A DNA stretch of 64,000 bases from Massilia litorea (GTDB lineage Bacteria > Pseudomonadota > Gammaproteobacteria > Burkholderiales > Burkholderiaceae_D), in NCBI RefSeq assembly GCF_015101885.1, contig NZ_CP062941.1:4030001-4094000 (forward strand), read 5' to 3'. Positions 16,760 to 25,353 of this stretch are shown one piece after another. A program made the translations under genes and the position numbers. The notes under the pieces were generated by a model. That model worked only from the letters and a program-made list of their open reading frames with translations, did no database searches and was not told the DNA's origin. The first letter of the stretch is position 1, and every line of letters starts with the position of its first letter.

Positions 16760-16984
16760 ATGCCACCATTGGTCCATTGGATCGTCCAGTACCTGATCGC
16801 CGTCGTCTCGATGGCCGCGCTGCTGACCGGCATCGACATGATGGGCGGCGAGACCCTGCCGCGCGCCCTGCTCTCGGCCCTGGCCTGGTCGGCAGTCGCC
16901 TCGGCGCTGTTTATCGGCACCCGCTACCGCAACATGAAGCGCGGTATCGCCTGCGCCGTGTGCGACACGCTCGACAAGAAATAA
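16760..16984 (+). CDS. Small two-helix membrane protein
   Basis: 74 residues with two hydrophobic segments (about 7-25 and 36-54) and a short basic tail holding a C-x-x-C pair (GIACAVCDTLDKK). AAGGAGA lies just upstream of the ATG, and the gene starts nine bases after the hydrolase, so it is probably the last gene of the operon. No family is recognised. Confidence 0.65.
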   Translation: MPPLVHWIVQYLIAVVSMAALLTGIDMMGGETLPRALLSALAWSAVASALFIGTRYRNMKRGIACAVCDTLDKK

Positions 16985-17085
16985 GTTCCGTCCTCCTCCC
17001 TGATGCGCTTCAGTCCGGTATCTCTCCGCGCGAGGGATACTCGACAGTTATTCACGATGCATTTGTTAAGAAAACAAGATACTGC

Positions 17086-17132
17086 TTGACAAGCTTTATC
17101 AGGAGAATATTCTTATACATACCTAAAAGGTA
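17086..17132 (+). promoter_or_regulatory. Predicted promoter of the orphan TRAP binding protein gene
   Basis: TTGACA (17086-17091), 16 bases, then TATTCT (17108-17113), followed by TTATACAT, which resembles one arm of the TTGTATACA box at the mdc promoter. A dyad TACCT-AAA-AGGTA (17120-17132) lies just downstream. The preceding 60 bases are AT-rich. The similarity to the 6071 promoter (TTGACAA at the same distance before a TATACA) suggests co-regulation, but this is weak evidence. Confidence 0.45.
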
Positions 17133-17209
17133 GAAAAGTGAACGATGCGTGCCACAAGGCGCGCACGATTCGCCCGGTAGTGTCGTTTTACTCATCTTGG
17201 AGGATGAAT

Positions 17210-18247
17210 ATGTCGTTGAAGACAGGGCCGATTCTGGCTCGTAGAACCCTGCTGGGCGCGATCGCGTCCAGCCCCCTGTGGCTCGGCAGTGCATGGGCCG
17301 CGCAGTCGATGAAAATCTCGCACCAGTTCCCCGGCGGCAGCGTCATGGAAGGCGACTTCCGCGACCGGCTGTGCCGCATGTTCGCGGCCGACGTCGAAAA
17401 ACGCACGCGCGGCAGCCTGAAGTTCTCGATCTATCCCGACGCCGCGCTGATGGCGCCGAACGCCCAGTTCGGCGCCCTGAAGAAGGGCAGCCTCGAACTG
17501 GCCCTGGTGCCGCTCTCGTATGCCGCCGCCGAGTCGCCGGAAGCGAACATCGGCCTGATGCCGGGCCTGGTGACCTCCTATGCGCAAGGCTATGGCTGGA
17601 AGAATGCGGAAGTCGGCAAGGAGCTGACCCGCATCCTGGCCGACCAGGGCCTGGTCGTGATCAGCTGGATCTGGCAGGCCGGCGGCGTCGCCGCACGCGG
17701 CACGCCGATCCTCGCGCCCGAAGACACGCGCGGCCTCAAGGTGCGCGGCGGCTCACGCGAAATGGACCTGGTCCTGCAGGAAGCGGGAGCGACCATCGTC
17801 AACGTGCCCTCGAACGACATCCATGCCGCGATGAAGAGCGGCGCGCTGGACGCCGCGTTTACCTCCTCGACCTCGCTGATCTCGTTCCGCCTGCAGGACG
17901 TGTCGCGTTCATTGACCACGGCGCGCAGCGGCGGCTACTGGTTCATGCTGGAACCGCTCCTGATGTCGAAGACCGTGTTCGACCGCTTGCACAAGGACCA
18001 GCAGGCCGCGATCATGGCGGTCGGCGCCGACCTCGAAAAGTTCGCGCTGCGCATGGCCCAGGGCGACGATGCGGCCGTGGCCAATGTCTATTCGCGCAAC
18101 GGTGCGCGCGTGGTCGACATGGATGCCGACGCGCTCCGGAAATGGCAGGAGATGGCGCGCAATACCGCCTGGCGCGACTTCAGCGCGCGCAGCGACAACT
18201 GCGCCAGGCTGATGGCGCTGGCGGAAAAGTCGATCGTCGCACTGTAA
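17210..18247 (+). CDS. dctP: Orphan TRAP substrate-binding protein (DctP family)
   Basis: 345 residues, aligning gap-free over the mature part with the DctP at 6179 and about 70 percent identical by eye (SHQFPGGSV, GYGWKNAEVGKEL, GLKVRGGSREMD shared). The signal region carries RRTLLGAIASSPLWLGSAWA, again twin-arginine-like. No DctQ or DctM follows; a strong terminator does. It may feed the same membrane subunits with a different but related acid. The start at 17210 is chosen by TTGGAGG six bases upstream; 17204 would sit directly on that site. Confidence 0.85.
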   Translation: MSLKTGPILARRTLLGAIASSPLWLGSAWAAQSMKISHQFPGGSVMEGDFRDRLCRMFAADVEKRTRGSLKFSIYPDAALMAPNAQFGALKKGSLELALVPLSYAAAESPEANIGLMPGLVTSYAQGYGWKNAEVGKELTRILADQGLVVISWIWQAGGVAARGTPILAPEDTRGLKVRGGSREMDLVLQEAGATIVNVPSNDIHAAMKSGALDAAFTSSTSLISFRLQDVSRSLTTARSGGYWFMLEPLLMSKTVFDRLHKDQQAAIMAVGADLEKFALRMAQGDDAAVANVYSRNGARVVDMDADALRKWQEMARNTAWRDFSARSDNCARLMALAEKSIVAL

Positions 18248-18278
18248 AAAAAAGGGCGGCCCCGGCCGCCCTTTTTTG
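18246..18278. terminator. Bidirectional rho-independent terminator
   Basis: Perfect eight-base stem GGGCGGCC / GGCCGCCC (18254-18261 and 18264-18271) with a two-base loop, A-tract before and T-tract after. It lies between the convergent dctP paralogue and moaD, so it can serve both. Confidence 0.9.
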
Positions 18279-18279
18279 T

Positions 18280-18537
18280 TTACCCGCCGGTCACAGGCGG
18301 GAAGAAGGCCACTTCCCCGCCCTCTCTTACTTCCGTCTCCGGACCGCACATCACGTGCTCGAAGGCCATGCGCAGCGCGCGATCCTGGCCGAGGGCCTGC
18401 GCCCACACGCCGCCGCGTTCGACCAGGTGCGCGCGCACGGCGCCCACCGTCGTCACGCCCGGGGGCAGTTCGATGCGTTCGCTGGCGAGGCCGAGGGCTT
18501 CGCGCACGGACGCGAAAAATCGCAGTTCGATGTGCAT
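18280..18537 (-). CDS. moaD: Molybdopterin synthase sulfur carrier subunit
   Basis: 85 residues with a ubiquitin-like fold and the essential C-terminal Gly-Gly (PPVTGG), which is thiocarboxylated to donate sulfur to precursor Z with MoaE. The N-terminus IELRFFASVREALG is typical. It follows moeA by 16 bases. The partner moaE, often next in related genomes, is absent here; the terminator follows at once. Confidence 0.93.
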   Translation of the reverse strand: MHIELRFFASVREALGLASERIELPPGVTTVGAVRAHLVERGGVWAQALGQDRALRMAFEHVMCGPETEVREGGEVAFFPPVTGG

Positions 18538-18553
18538 GACGATGTGGTTTCTC

Positions 18554-19807
18554 CTAGTGTTGCAGTTCGGCGAAGGGAATGAAGCGCACGATGTCGCCTT
18601 CGTTGATGATGCGCCCCGGTGGATTGTCGATGATGCCGTCGCCCCAGACGGTCGAGGTCAGCACGCCCGAGCTCTGGTTCGGGAACAGGTCGAGGCCGCC
18701 GCCGGCATTCACGCGCGCGCGCAGGAATTCGTTGCGGCGGTCGGGCTTGGGCAAGCTGAAGTCGGCGCGCAGCTGCCAGGCGCGCGGTTCCACCGGTCCG
18801 CTCACGCCCTGCAGGCGCAGCAGGAAGGGACGCACGAACAGCAGGAAGGTGATGAAGCTCGACACCGGGTTGCCCGGCAGGCCGAGGAAGAACGCATGAC
18901 CGTTTTCCCGCCGTACCTCACCGAAGGCCAGCGGCTTGCCCGGCTTGACGGCGATCTGCCACATGTTCAGCTGGCCCTCGGCTTCCACCGCCGGCTTGAT
19001 ATGGTCTTCCTCGCCGACCGAGACGCCGCCCGAGGTGATGATCAGGTCGTTCTCGCGCGCCGCCTCGACCAGCGTGGCGCGGGTGGCCGCGAGCGTATCG
19101 GGCACGATGCCGAAGTCGCTGATGACGCAGCCGAAGTTCTCCAGCAGGCCGCGCAGCGTAAAACGGTTCGAATTGTAGATCGCGCCCGGCGCCAGCACGC
19201 CGCCCGGCGCTTCGCCCGGCATGGTCAGCTCGTCGCCGGTAAAGAAGACGGCCACCCGCAGGCGCCGGCGCACCGGCAGGCTGGCCAGGCCGACCGAGGC
19301 GGCCAGTCCCAGCTCCTGGCTGCGCAGGCGCGTACCGGCGGCTAGGATGGTAGCGCCGGCCGCGATGTCCTCGCCCGTGCGGCGGATCCATTCGCCGCTC
19401 TTCGGGGTGTGGCGGATGGTGACGCTGTCGCCTGTCGGTTCGCATTGTTCCTGCATCACGACCGCGTCTGCGCCGGCCGGGATCATCGCGCCGGTGAAGA
19501 TGCGCGCCGCGGTGCCGGGTTCCAGCGGCGCGCCCACCTGGCCGGCCGGGATGCGCTGGGTGACGCGCAGGACGGCGCCGCCATTGACGCAATCGGCCGC
19601 ACGCACCGCATAGCCGTCCATCGAAGTGTTGTCGGCCGAGGGCACATCGATCGTCGACGCCTGGTCCTCGGCCAGCACGCGGCCGTTGGCTTCCAGGGTC
19701 GGCACCCGTTCGGTTTCCTGCACGGGACGGGCGGCGCCCAGCAGCGTGTCGAGCGCCTCGCGCACCGACAGCATCGGGCGCGGCGCCGGTTTCTCGGTGG
19801 CGCTCAT
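18554..19807 (-). CDS. moeA: Molybdopterin molybdenumtransferase
   Basis: 417 residues. MoeA inserts molybdate into adenylated molybdopterin. Clear segments: NTSMDGYAVRAAD near residue 70, TGDEL and then TSGGVSVGEEDHIKP near 250-265, and LPGNPVSSFITF near 320-330. The ATG at 19807 is chosen because GGGG lies eight bases upstream; a GTG at 19813 overlapping the thrC stop is possible. It is in the minus-strand unit thrC-moeA-moaD. Its product is needed by the aldehyde oxidoreductase at 51613-55431. Confidence 0.93.
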   Translation of the reverse strand: MSATEKPAPRPMLSVREALDTLLGAARPVQETERVPTLEANGRVLAEDQASTIDVPSADNTSMDGYAVRAADCVNGGAVLRVTQRIPAGQVGAPLEPGTAARIFTGAMIPAGADAVVMQEQCEPTGDSVTIRHTPKSGEWIRRTGEDIAAGATILAAGTRLRSQELGLAASVGLASLPVRRRLRVAVFFTGDELTMPGEAPGGVLAPGAIYNSNRFTLRGLLENFGCVISDFGIVPDTLAATRATLVEAARENDLIITSGGVSVGEEDHIKPAVEAEGQLNMWQIAVKPGKPLAFGEVRRENGHAFFLGLPGNPVSSFITFLLFVRPFLLRLQGVSGPVEPRAWQLRADFSLPKPDRRNEFLRARVNAGGGLDLFPNQSSGVLTSTVWGDGIIDNPPGRIINEGDIVRFIPFAELQH

Positions 19808-19809
19808 GC

Positions 19810-21285
19810 TCACAGCCCCGTGTGCGCCGCGATGAAGGTCTTCATCTCGTCGACGTTCGGACGCATCACGACGAACTTCTGCGGCAGGCTTTCGATGTCC
19901 TCGAAGCCGGCCGGACGCTCGGCATCCGTACCCAGGGCCTCGAGGATGGTCTCGTTGAACTTCGCGGCCAGCGCGGTTTCCAGCACGATCATGGTCACGC
20001 CGGGCGCCATGTGTTCGCGCGCGACCTTGATGCCGTCGGCGGTGTGGGTATCGATCACGATGCCGTAATCGTCCGCCACCATGCGGATCGTTTCCAGGCG
20101 GTCGGCGTGGGTCGATTTGCCCGACACGAAGCCGTATTCGCCGACGCGCCTGAATTCGTCGCCGTCCGCACCCGGCGCGCCCGACAGGTCGAAGCCCCCG
20201 TGGGTGTCGACCTTGCGGAACAGCGCGTGGGTGCGCTCGCTGTCGCGTCCGACCAGGTCGTAGATGAAGCGCTCGAAGTTCGAAGCTTTCGAGATGTCCA
20301 TCGACGGGCTGCTGGTGTGGAAGGTCTCGGCCGATTTGCGTACCCGGTAGACGCCGGTGCGGAAGAACTCGTCGAGCACGTCGTTCTCGTTGGTCGCGAC
20401 CACCAGCTTGTCGATCGGCAGGCCCATCATGCGCGCGATATGGCCGGCGCAGATGTTCCCGAAGTTCCCCGACGGGACCGTGAACGAGACTTTTTGCGTG
20501 TTGTCGGTCGTCGCGGCGAGGTAGCCGCGGAAGTAGTACACGACCTGGGCGACGACGCGCGCCCAGTTGATCGAATTGACGGTGCCGATCTTGTGGCGTG
20601 CCTTGAAGGACAGGTCGTTCGACACCGCCTTGACCAGATCCTGGCAGTCGTCGAACACGCCTTCGACGGCGATGTTGAAGATGTTCGGGTCCTGCAGGCT
20701 GAACATCTGGGCGGTCTGGAAGGGGCTCATCTTCCCGGCGGGCGACAGCATGAACACGCGCACGCCGCGTTTTCCACGCATCGCGTATTCGGCGGCGCTG
20801 CCGGTGTCGCCCGAGGTGGCGCCGAAAATGTTCAGCTCATCCTCGTCCTTCGCCAGCGCATATTCGAACAGGTTGCCCAGCAACTGCATCGCCATGTCCT
20901 TGAAGGCCAGGGTCGGGCCGTTCGACAGCGCCTGCAGCACCAACTTGCGATTGCCCTCTTCCTCCAGCGTGCGCAGCGGCGTGATGTCGGCCGCCGACTC
21001 TCCGGCGCGCGCGTTGCGGTAGACCTCGGGCGTGTAGGTCTTGGCGGTCAGCGCCTTCAGGTCGGCTTCCGGAATGTCGGTCGCGAATTTGCGCAGGATT
21101 TCGTAGGCCAGCTCGGCGTACGGCAGCTTGCGCCAGGCGTTCAATTCCTCGCCGCTGACGCGCGGGTATTCGGCCGGCATGAACAGGCCACCGTCGGGGG
21201 CAAGGCCGCCGAGCAGGATGGAGGAGAAGGACTCGGGATTGCGGGAAGCGGACGCGCTGGTCGCGCGGGTAGACACGTATTGCAT
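19810..21285 (-). CDS. thrC: Threonine synthase
   Basis: 491 residues, the long PLP-dependent ThrC type that converts O-phosphohomoserine to threonine. The PLP lysine lies in GPTLAFKDMAMQLLG (about residue 120), and the phosphate-binding loop SGNFGNICAGH is near 275. In many betaproteobacteria hom precedes thrC; here the upstream interval holds a perfect inverted repeat and then sdaA. The start is the ATG giving MQYVSTRA, the usual N-terminus. It overlaps or abuts moeA. Confidence 0.95.
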   Translation of the reverse strand: MQYVSTRATSASASRNPESFSSILLGGLAPDGGLFMPAEYPRVSGEELNAWRKLPYAELAYEILRKFATDIPEADLKALTAKTYTPEVYRNARAGESAADITPLRTLEEEGNRKLVLQALSNGPTLAFKDMAMQLLGNLFEYALAKDEDELNIFGATSGDTGSAAEYAMRGKRGVRVFMLSPAGKMSPFQTAQMFSLQDPNIFNIAVEGVFDDCQDLVKAVSNDLSFKARHKIGTVNSINWARVVAQVVYYFRGYLAATTDNTQKVSFTVPSGNFGNICAGHIARMMGLPIDKLVVATNENDVLDEFFRTGVYRVRKSAETFHTSSPSMDISKASNFERFIYDLVGRDSERTHALFRKVDTHGGFDLSGAPGADGDEFRRVGEYGFVSGKSTHADRLETIRMVADDYGIVIDTHTADGIKVAREHMAPGVTMIVLETALAAKFNETILEALGTDAERPAGFEDIESLPQKFVVMRPNVDEMKTFIAAHTGL

Positions 21286-21409
21286 GTTGGGATAATCCGG
21301 TTGGGCTCGCGTTGACCATTTATTATAGTGCGAGCTGGGAAATCCTGTGTGCGGACGGGTTTTGCACAGGCGGCGCTGCGCGGAAGTGCCGCAGCTGCGC
21401 GCAGGGTGA

Positions 21410-21474
21410 ACGCGTGGGCGGTGCCCACCCTACGTTACGCCTCGGTCAACGTAGGGTGGGCACCGCCCACGCGT
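21410..21474. repeat. Inverted pair of the interspersed palindrome
   Basis: Two copies of the GTAGGGTGGGC unit face each other as a perfect inverted repeat with 27-base arms (21410-21436 and 21448-21474) and an 11-base loop. Each copy is itself nearly palindromic. It lies between thrC and sdaA, both on the minus strand, and could form a very stable cruciform or RNA hairpin, hence could also end or attenuate transcription. Confidence 0.85.
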
Positions 21475-21531
21475 ACGTGCCAACGAATACCCGGCCGCCG
21501 ATTCACATCGGCGATGCCGGAATACCACTAC

Positions 21532-22929
21532 TCAACACGCGGCGTGGTTGACCGTCACCACATGAATCGCGAGACCACCGAGCGAGGTCTCCTTGTACTT
21601 CACCTGCATATCCGCCCCCGTCTGGCGCATCGTCTCGATCGCATTGTCCAGGCTGACGAAATGGGTTCCGTCGCCCTTCAGCGCCAGCGAGGCCGCCGTG
21701 ATCGCCTTGATCGCGCCCATGCCGTTGCGCTCGATGCAGGGGATCTGCACCAGGCCGCCGATCGGGTCGCAGGTCATGCCGAGGTGGTGTTCGATGCCGA
21801 TTTCGGCGGCGTTCTCGATCTGTTCGTTGCTGCCGCCGAGCGCCGCCACCAGGCCCGCCGCGGCCATCGCGCAGGCGACGCCGACTTCGCCCTGGCAGCC
21901 GACTTCGGCGCCCGAGATCGAGGCGTTGCGCTTGCAGAGCATGCCGATCGCGGCGGAAGTCAGCAGGAATTCGCGGATGCCCTTCACCGCGTCCGTCGGA
22001 CGGCAGTCTTCGGCGTAGTAGCGGACCACCGCCGGGATGATGCCGGCGGCGCCGTTGGTCGGCGCGGTGACGACCCGGCCGCCGGCCGCGTTTTCTTCGT
22101 TGACCGCCATAGCATACAGCGTCACCTGGTGGGTCGCGTCATGCGGCAGTTCGTTCACGCGCTTGCCCTCGATGCAGTGCGCCTGCTTCCACAGCGTGGC
22201 GGCGCGCCGTTTGACGTTCAGGCCGCCCGGCAGCTGGCCGTTCGTGACCAGGCCGTGGGCAATACAGTCGCGCATCACGCTCCAGATGCGGTCCAGGCCC
22301 GCGTCGAGTTCGGGCTCGGTCATGCGCGCCAGCTCGTTCGCGCGCAGCATGTGCGGGATCGACAGCTTGTGCGCGCGGCCCTGGGCCAGCAGCTCGGCCA
22401 TGGTCGCGAAAGGGAACGGCACCTGCACGCGGCCCGGCTCGACGCCCTGTTCCTGCGCGCGCTGCGCTTCGCCGGCTGCGGTAATAAAGCCGCCGCCGAC
22501 CGAATAGAAGATGCGTTCGATGACGCTGCCGTCCGCCAGCTGCAGCACGAAGCGCATGCCGTTCGGGTGCTCGGGCAGGCTGGAGGCCTTGTGCCAGACG
22601 AGGCCCGTGCGCATCGAGAACGGTACTTCCTTCGTTCCCAGCAGGCGCAGCACGCCGTCCAGTTCCGCTTCGGCGAGTTTATCTTCGACCGTATCCGGAT
22701 CGATATCCTGCGGCGTCTCGCCCATCAGGCCGAGGATGACCGCCTTGTCGGTCGCATGGCCGACGCCGGTCAGCGCCAGCGACCCGTACAAATGGGCCTC
22801 GACGCCAACCGCGGCGTCAAGCGGACCGCACTCCAGCAGGAAGCGGCGCGCCGCCACCATCGGGCCCACCGTATGCGAGCTCGAAGGCCCGATACCGATC
22901 TTGAACAGATCGAAAACGCTCATGTCCAT
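21532..22929 (-). CDS. sdaA: L-serine ammonia-lyase, iron-sulfur type
   Basis: 465 residues, the single-chain bacterial serine dehydratase that converts serine to pyruvate and ammonia. The N-terminal beta domain has [20 protein letters not shown]. Iron-sulfur cysteines are visible in [12 protein letters not shown] and in [19 protein letters not shown]. The length matches the family (about 455-465). It is downstream of tdh and kbl on the same strand, so glycine/serine made from threonine can go on to pyruvate. The first ATG is used; a second lies two codons in. Confidence 0.95.
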   Translation of the reverse strand: MDMSVFDLFKIGIGPSSSHTVGPMVAARRFLLECGPLDAAVGVEAHLYGSLALTGVGHATDKAVILGLMGETPQDIDPDTVEDKLAEAELDGVLRLLGTKEVPFSMRTGLVWHKASSLPEHPNGMRFVLQLADGSVIERIFYSVGGGFITAAGEAQRAQEQGVEPGRVQVPFPFATMAELLAQGRAHKLSIPHMLRANELARMTEPELDAGLDRIWSVMRDCIAHGLVTNGQLPGGLNVKRRAATLWKQAHCIEGKRVNELPHDATHQVTLYAMAVNEENAAGGRVVTAPTNGAAGIIPAVVRYYAEDCRPTDAVKGIREFLLTSAAIGMLCKRNASISGAEVGCQGEVGVACAMAAAGLVAALGGSNEQIENAAEIGIEHHLGMTCDPIGGLVQIPCIERNGMGAIKAITAASLALKGDGTHFVSLDNAIETMRQTGADMQVKYKETSLGGLAIHVVTVNHAAC

Positions 22930-22965
22930 CTGTTTGTCTCTTTAATTTTTTATTATTGTGTGTGT

Positions 22966-23922
22966 TCAGGCAGTGGCGCCGACGTCGATATTCTCGAGCA
23001 TGCTGGCCACCATCTCTTCGATGCCGACGCGGGCCTTCCAGCCCCAGTCGCTGGTCGCGCGGCTGTCGTCCAGGCTCTTCGGCCAGGTATCGGCGATCTG
23101 CTGGCGGCTGTCCGGCTTGTAGGCGATCTCGAAACCAGGCTTGCGCTTGCGGATGCTCGCCGCCAGTTCGCGCGGGTTGAACGAGACGCCGGCCACGTTG
23201 TACGAGGAGCGGATCACGACCTTCTCGCCCGGCGCATCCATCAGTTCGATGGTGGCGCGGATCGCGTCCGGCATGTAGATCATCGGCAGCGTCGTTTCCG
23301 GGCCGAGGAAGCATTCGTAGGTTTCGCCCTTCAGCGCGGAGTGGAAGATCGCGATCGCATAGTCGGTCGTGCCGCCGCCCGGAGGCGATTTGAAACTGAT
23401 GATGCCCGGGTAGCGGATGCTGCGCACGTCCACGCCATACTTGGTGTGGTAATACTCGCAGAGGCGCTCGCCGGCCAGCTTGCTGATGCCGTAGATCGTG
23501 GTCGGGTCCATCACCGTGTACTGCGGCGTGTTCTCGCTCGGCGTGTTCGGGCCGAAGGCCGCGATCGACGAAGGCCAGAACACCTTGAGGGGCTTGCCGG
23601 CTTCCAGCCGCGCGCGCGCCACTTCCAGGATGTTGAGCAGACCATCCATGTTCAGGGTCCAGGCCTTCAGGGGCGCCTGTTCGCCGGTGGCCGACAGCAG
23701 CGCCGCCAGCTGGTAGACCTGGGTCACGCCCTCTTCCTCGACCAGCGACATCAGGCGCGCCTTGTCCAGCACGTCGAGCTGGGCATAGCGCGCGGCGCCG
23801 TAGACGTTGTTGGCGCCGATGTCGGTGGCGAGGACGTTGGCGGCGCCGTGCTGCTCCGCCAGTGCGGAGACCAGTTCGCTGCCGATCTGTCCGTTGGCGC
23901 CGATGATGAGGATGCGTTCCAT
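22966..23922 (-). CDS. L-threonine 3-dehydrogenase, SDR (epimerase-like) type
   Basis: 318 residues of the extended short-chain dehydrogenase family. N-terminal NAD motif ILIIGANGQIGSEL, catalytic Y-x3-K in TTIYGISKLAGERL (Tyr near residue 140), and SFKSPPGGGTTDYA and FNPRELAASIRKRKPGF, which match the SDR-type threonine dehydrogenases known from Cupriavidus and Flavobacterium rather than the zinc-dependent Tdh of E. coli. Its product 2-amino-3-oxobutyrate is the substrate of the adjacent Kbl. A plain sugar epimerase is unlikely given that neighbour. Confidence 0.88.
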   Translation of the reverse strand: MERILIIGANGQIGSELVSALAEQHGAANVLATDIGANNVYGAARYAQLDVLDKARLMSLVEEEGVTQVYQLAALLSATGEQAPLKAWTLNMDGLLNILEVARARLEAGKPLKVFWPSSIAAFGPNTPSENTPQYTVMDPTTIYGISKLAGERLCEYYHTKYGVDVRSIRYPGIISFKSPPGGGTTDYAIAIFHSALKGETYECFLGPETTLPMIYMPDAIRATIELMDAPGEKVVIRSSYNVAGVSFNPRELAASIRKRKPGFEIAYKPDSRQQIADTWPKSLDDSRATSDWGWKARVGIEEMVASMLENIDVGATA

Positions 23923-23943
23923 GTGTGTTCCCAGAGTGTTCGA

Positions 23944-25158
23944 TTAATTATTCTTGAGGATGCCGAGTTCGCGGCCGGCCTGCTCGAAGGCCTTCAATAC
24001 GGTGTCGAGCTGTTCGCGGGTGTGCGCCGCCGACAGCTGGACGCGCACGCGCGCCTGCCCCATCGGCACCACCGGATAGAAGAAGCCCGACAGCAGCACG
24101 CCCAGTTCGAACATGCGCGCCGCGAATTTCTGCGCCACCGGCGCATCGAACAGCATCACCGGCACCACCGGGTGGGTGCCCGGCTTGATGGTGAAGCCGA
24201 TGCGCTCGATCTCCTTGCGGAAGTAAGCGGTGTTCTCGTGCAGGCGGTCGCGCAGCTCGGTCGACTTCGAGATCCGGTCCAGCACCGACAGCGAGGCGCC
24301 GGCGATCATCGGCGCCAGCGTATTCGAGAACAGGTAGGGACGCGACTTCTGGCGCAGGGTTTCGATGACTTCCTTGCGGCCCGAGGTAAAACCGCCCATC
24401 GCACCGCCCAGGGCCTTGCCCAGGGTGCCGGTGATGATGTCGATCCGGCCCATCACGCCGCAGTGCTCGTGCGTGCCGCGGCCGGTCGCGCCCAGGAAGC
24501 CGGAAGCGTGCGATTCGTCGATCAGGGTCAGGGCGCCGTACTTGTCGGCCAGGTCGCAGATTTTATCGAGCTGGGCGATCGTGCCGTCCATCGAGAAGGC
24601 GCCGTCGGTGACGATTACCTTGTGGCGCTTGCCGGCGGCGGTCGCGGCCTGCAGCTGGGCTTCGAGGTCGGCCATGTCGTTGTTGGCGTAGCGGTAGCGC
24701 GCCGCCTTGCACAGGCGGATGCCGTCGATGAGGGAAGCGTGGTTCAGGGCGTCCGAGATGATGGCGTCGTTCTCGTCGAACAGCGGCTCGAACACGCCGC
24801 CGTTGGCGTCAAAAGCCGCCGCGTACAGGATGGTGTCTTCGGTGCCGAGGAATTCGGACAGCTTGCGCTCGAGTTCCTTGTGCACGGTTTGCGTGCCGCA
24901 GATGAAACGCACGGAGGACAGGCCATAGCCGTACTTCTTGAGTGCTTCTTCGGCTGCCTTCTGCGTTTCCAGGTCGCCCGACAGGCCAAGGTAGTTGTTC
25001 GCGCACATATTGATCAGGGTGCGGCCGTCTTCGGACTGAACCTGCGCGCCCTGGCGCGAGGCGAGCACGCGCTCCGGCTTGAACAGGCCCTGCTCGCGCA
25101 GGGTGGACAGGTTCTGCTGCAGCCCAGTGTAAAAAGCGTTTTTCGCTTGCTCGCTCAT
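23944..25158 (-). CDS. kbl: 2-amino-3-ketobutyrate coenzyme A ligase (glycine C-acetyltransferase)
   Basis: 404 residues, alpha-oxoamine synthase family, PLP-dependent. It splits 2-amino-3-oxobutyrate with CoA into glycine and acetyl-CoA. PLP lysine in DIITGTLGKALGGAMGG, and DESHASGFLGATGRG near residue 215, are family marks. The ATG giving MSEQAKNAFYTGL is chosen because GAGG lies about eight bases upstream and matches the usual N-terminus; the frame is open 40 codons further. It is the first gene of the kbl-tdh unit, divergent from the XRE-cupin regulator. Confidence 0.95.
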   Translation of the reverse strand: MSEQAKNAFYTGLQQNLSTLREQGLFKPERVLASRQGAQVQSEDGRTLINMCANNYLGLSGDLETQKAAEEALKKYGYGLSSVRFICGTQTVHKELERKLSEFLGTEDTILYAAAFDANGGVFEPLFDENDAIISDALNHASLIDGIRLCKAARYRYANNDMADLEAQLQAATAAGKRHKVIVTDGAFSMDGTIAQLDKICDLADKYGALTLIDESHASGFLGATGRGTHEHCGVMGRIDIITGTLGKALGGAMGGFTSGRKEVIETLRQKSRPYLFSNTLAPMIAGASLSVLDRISKSTELRDRLHENTAYFRKEIERIGFTIKPGTHPVVPVMLFDAPVAQKFAARMFELGVLLSGFFYPVVPMGQARVRVQLSAAHTREQLDTVLKAFEQAGRELGILKNN

Positions 25159-25272
25159 CTGCTTACCTCGTCTGTGGATGCCGGCTTGACCGGCGGTTGG
25201 ACTATGCTGTACCGTTCTTCGGTTGCCCCGCATATTTACTGGGCTGTCGCGTTTTCGGTATCTCGAACTGAA

Positions 25273-25288
25273 ATTCAATATAATGAAT
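25273..25288. promoter_or_regulatory. Near-palindromic AT-rich box between kbl and its divergent regulator
   Basis: ATTCAATATAATGAAT is palindromic in 14 of 16 positions and contains TATAAT (25279-25284), a good -10 for the regulator gene at 25354, though no clear -35 is seen. It is a candidate operator for the XRE-cupin protein. Confidence 0.4.
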
Positions 25289-25353
25289 ATTACGCCGGCC
25301 TGTTGAACTTGGCAAGGTCCGGCAATTTCACCACTACTAGATCTGTCCCGACA

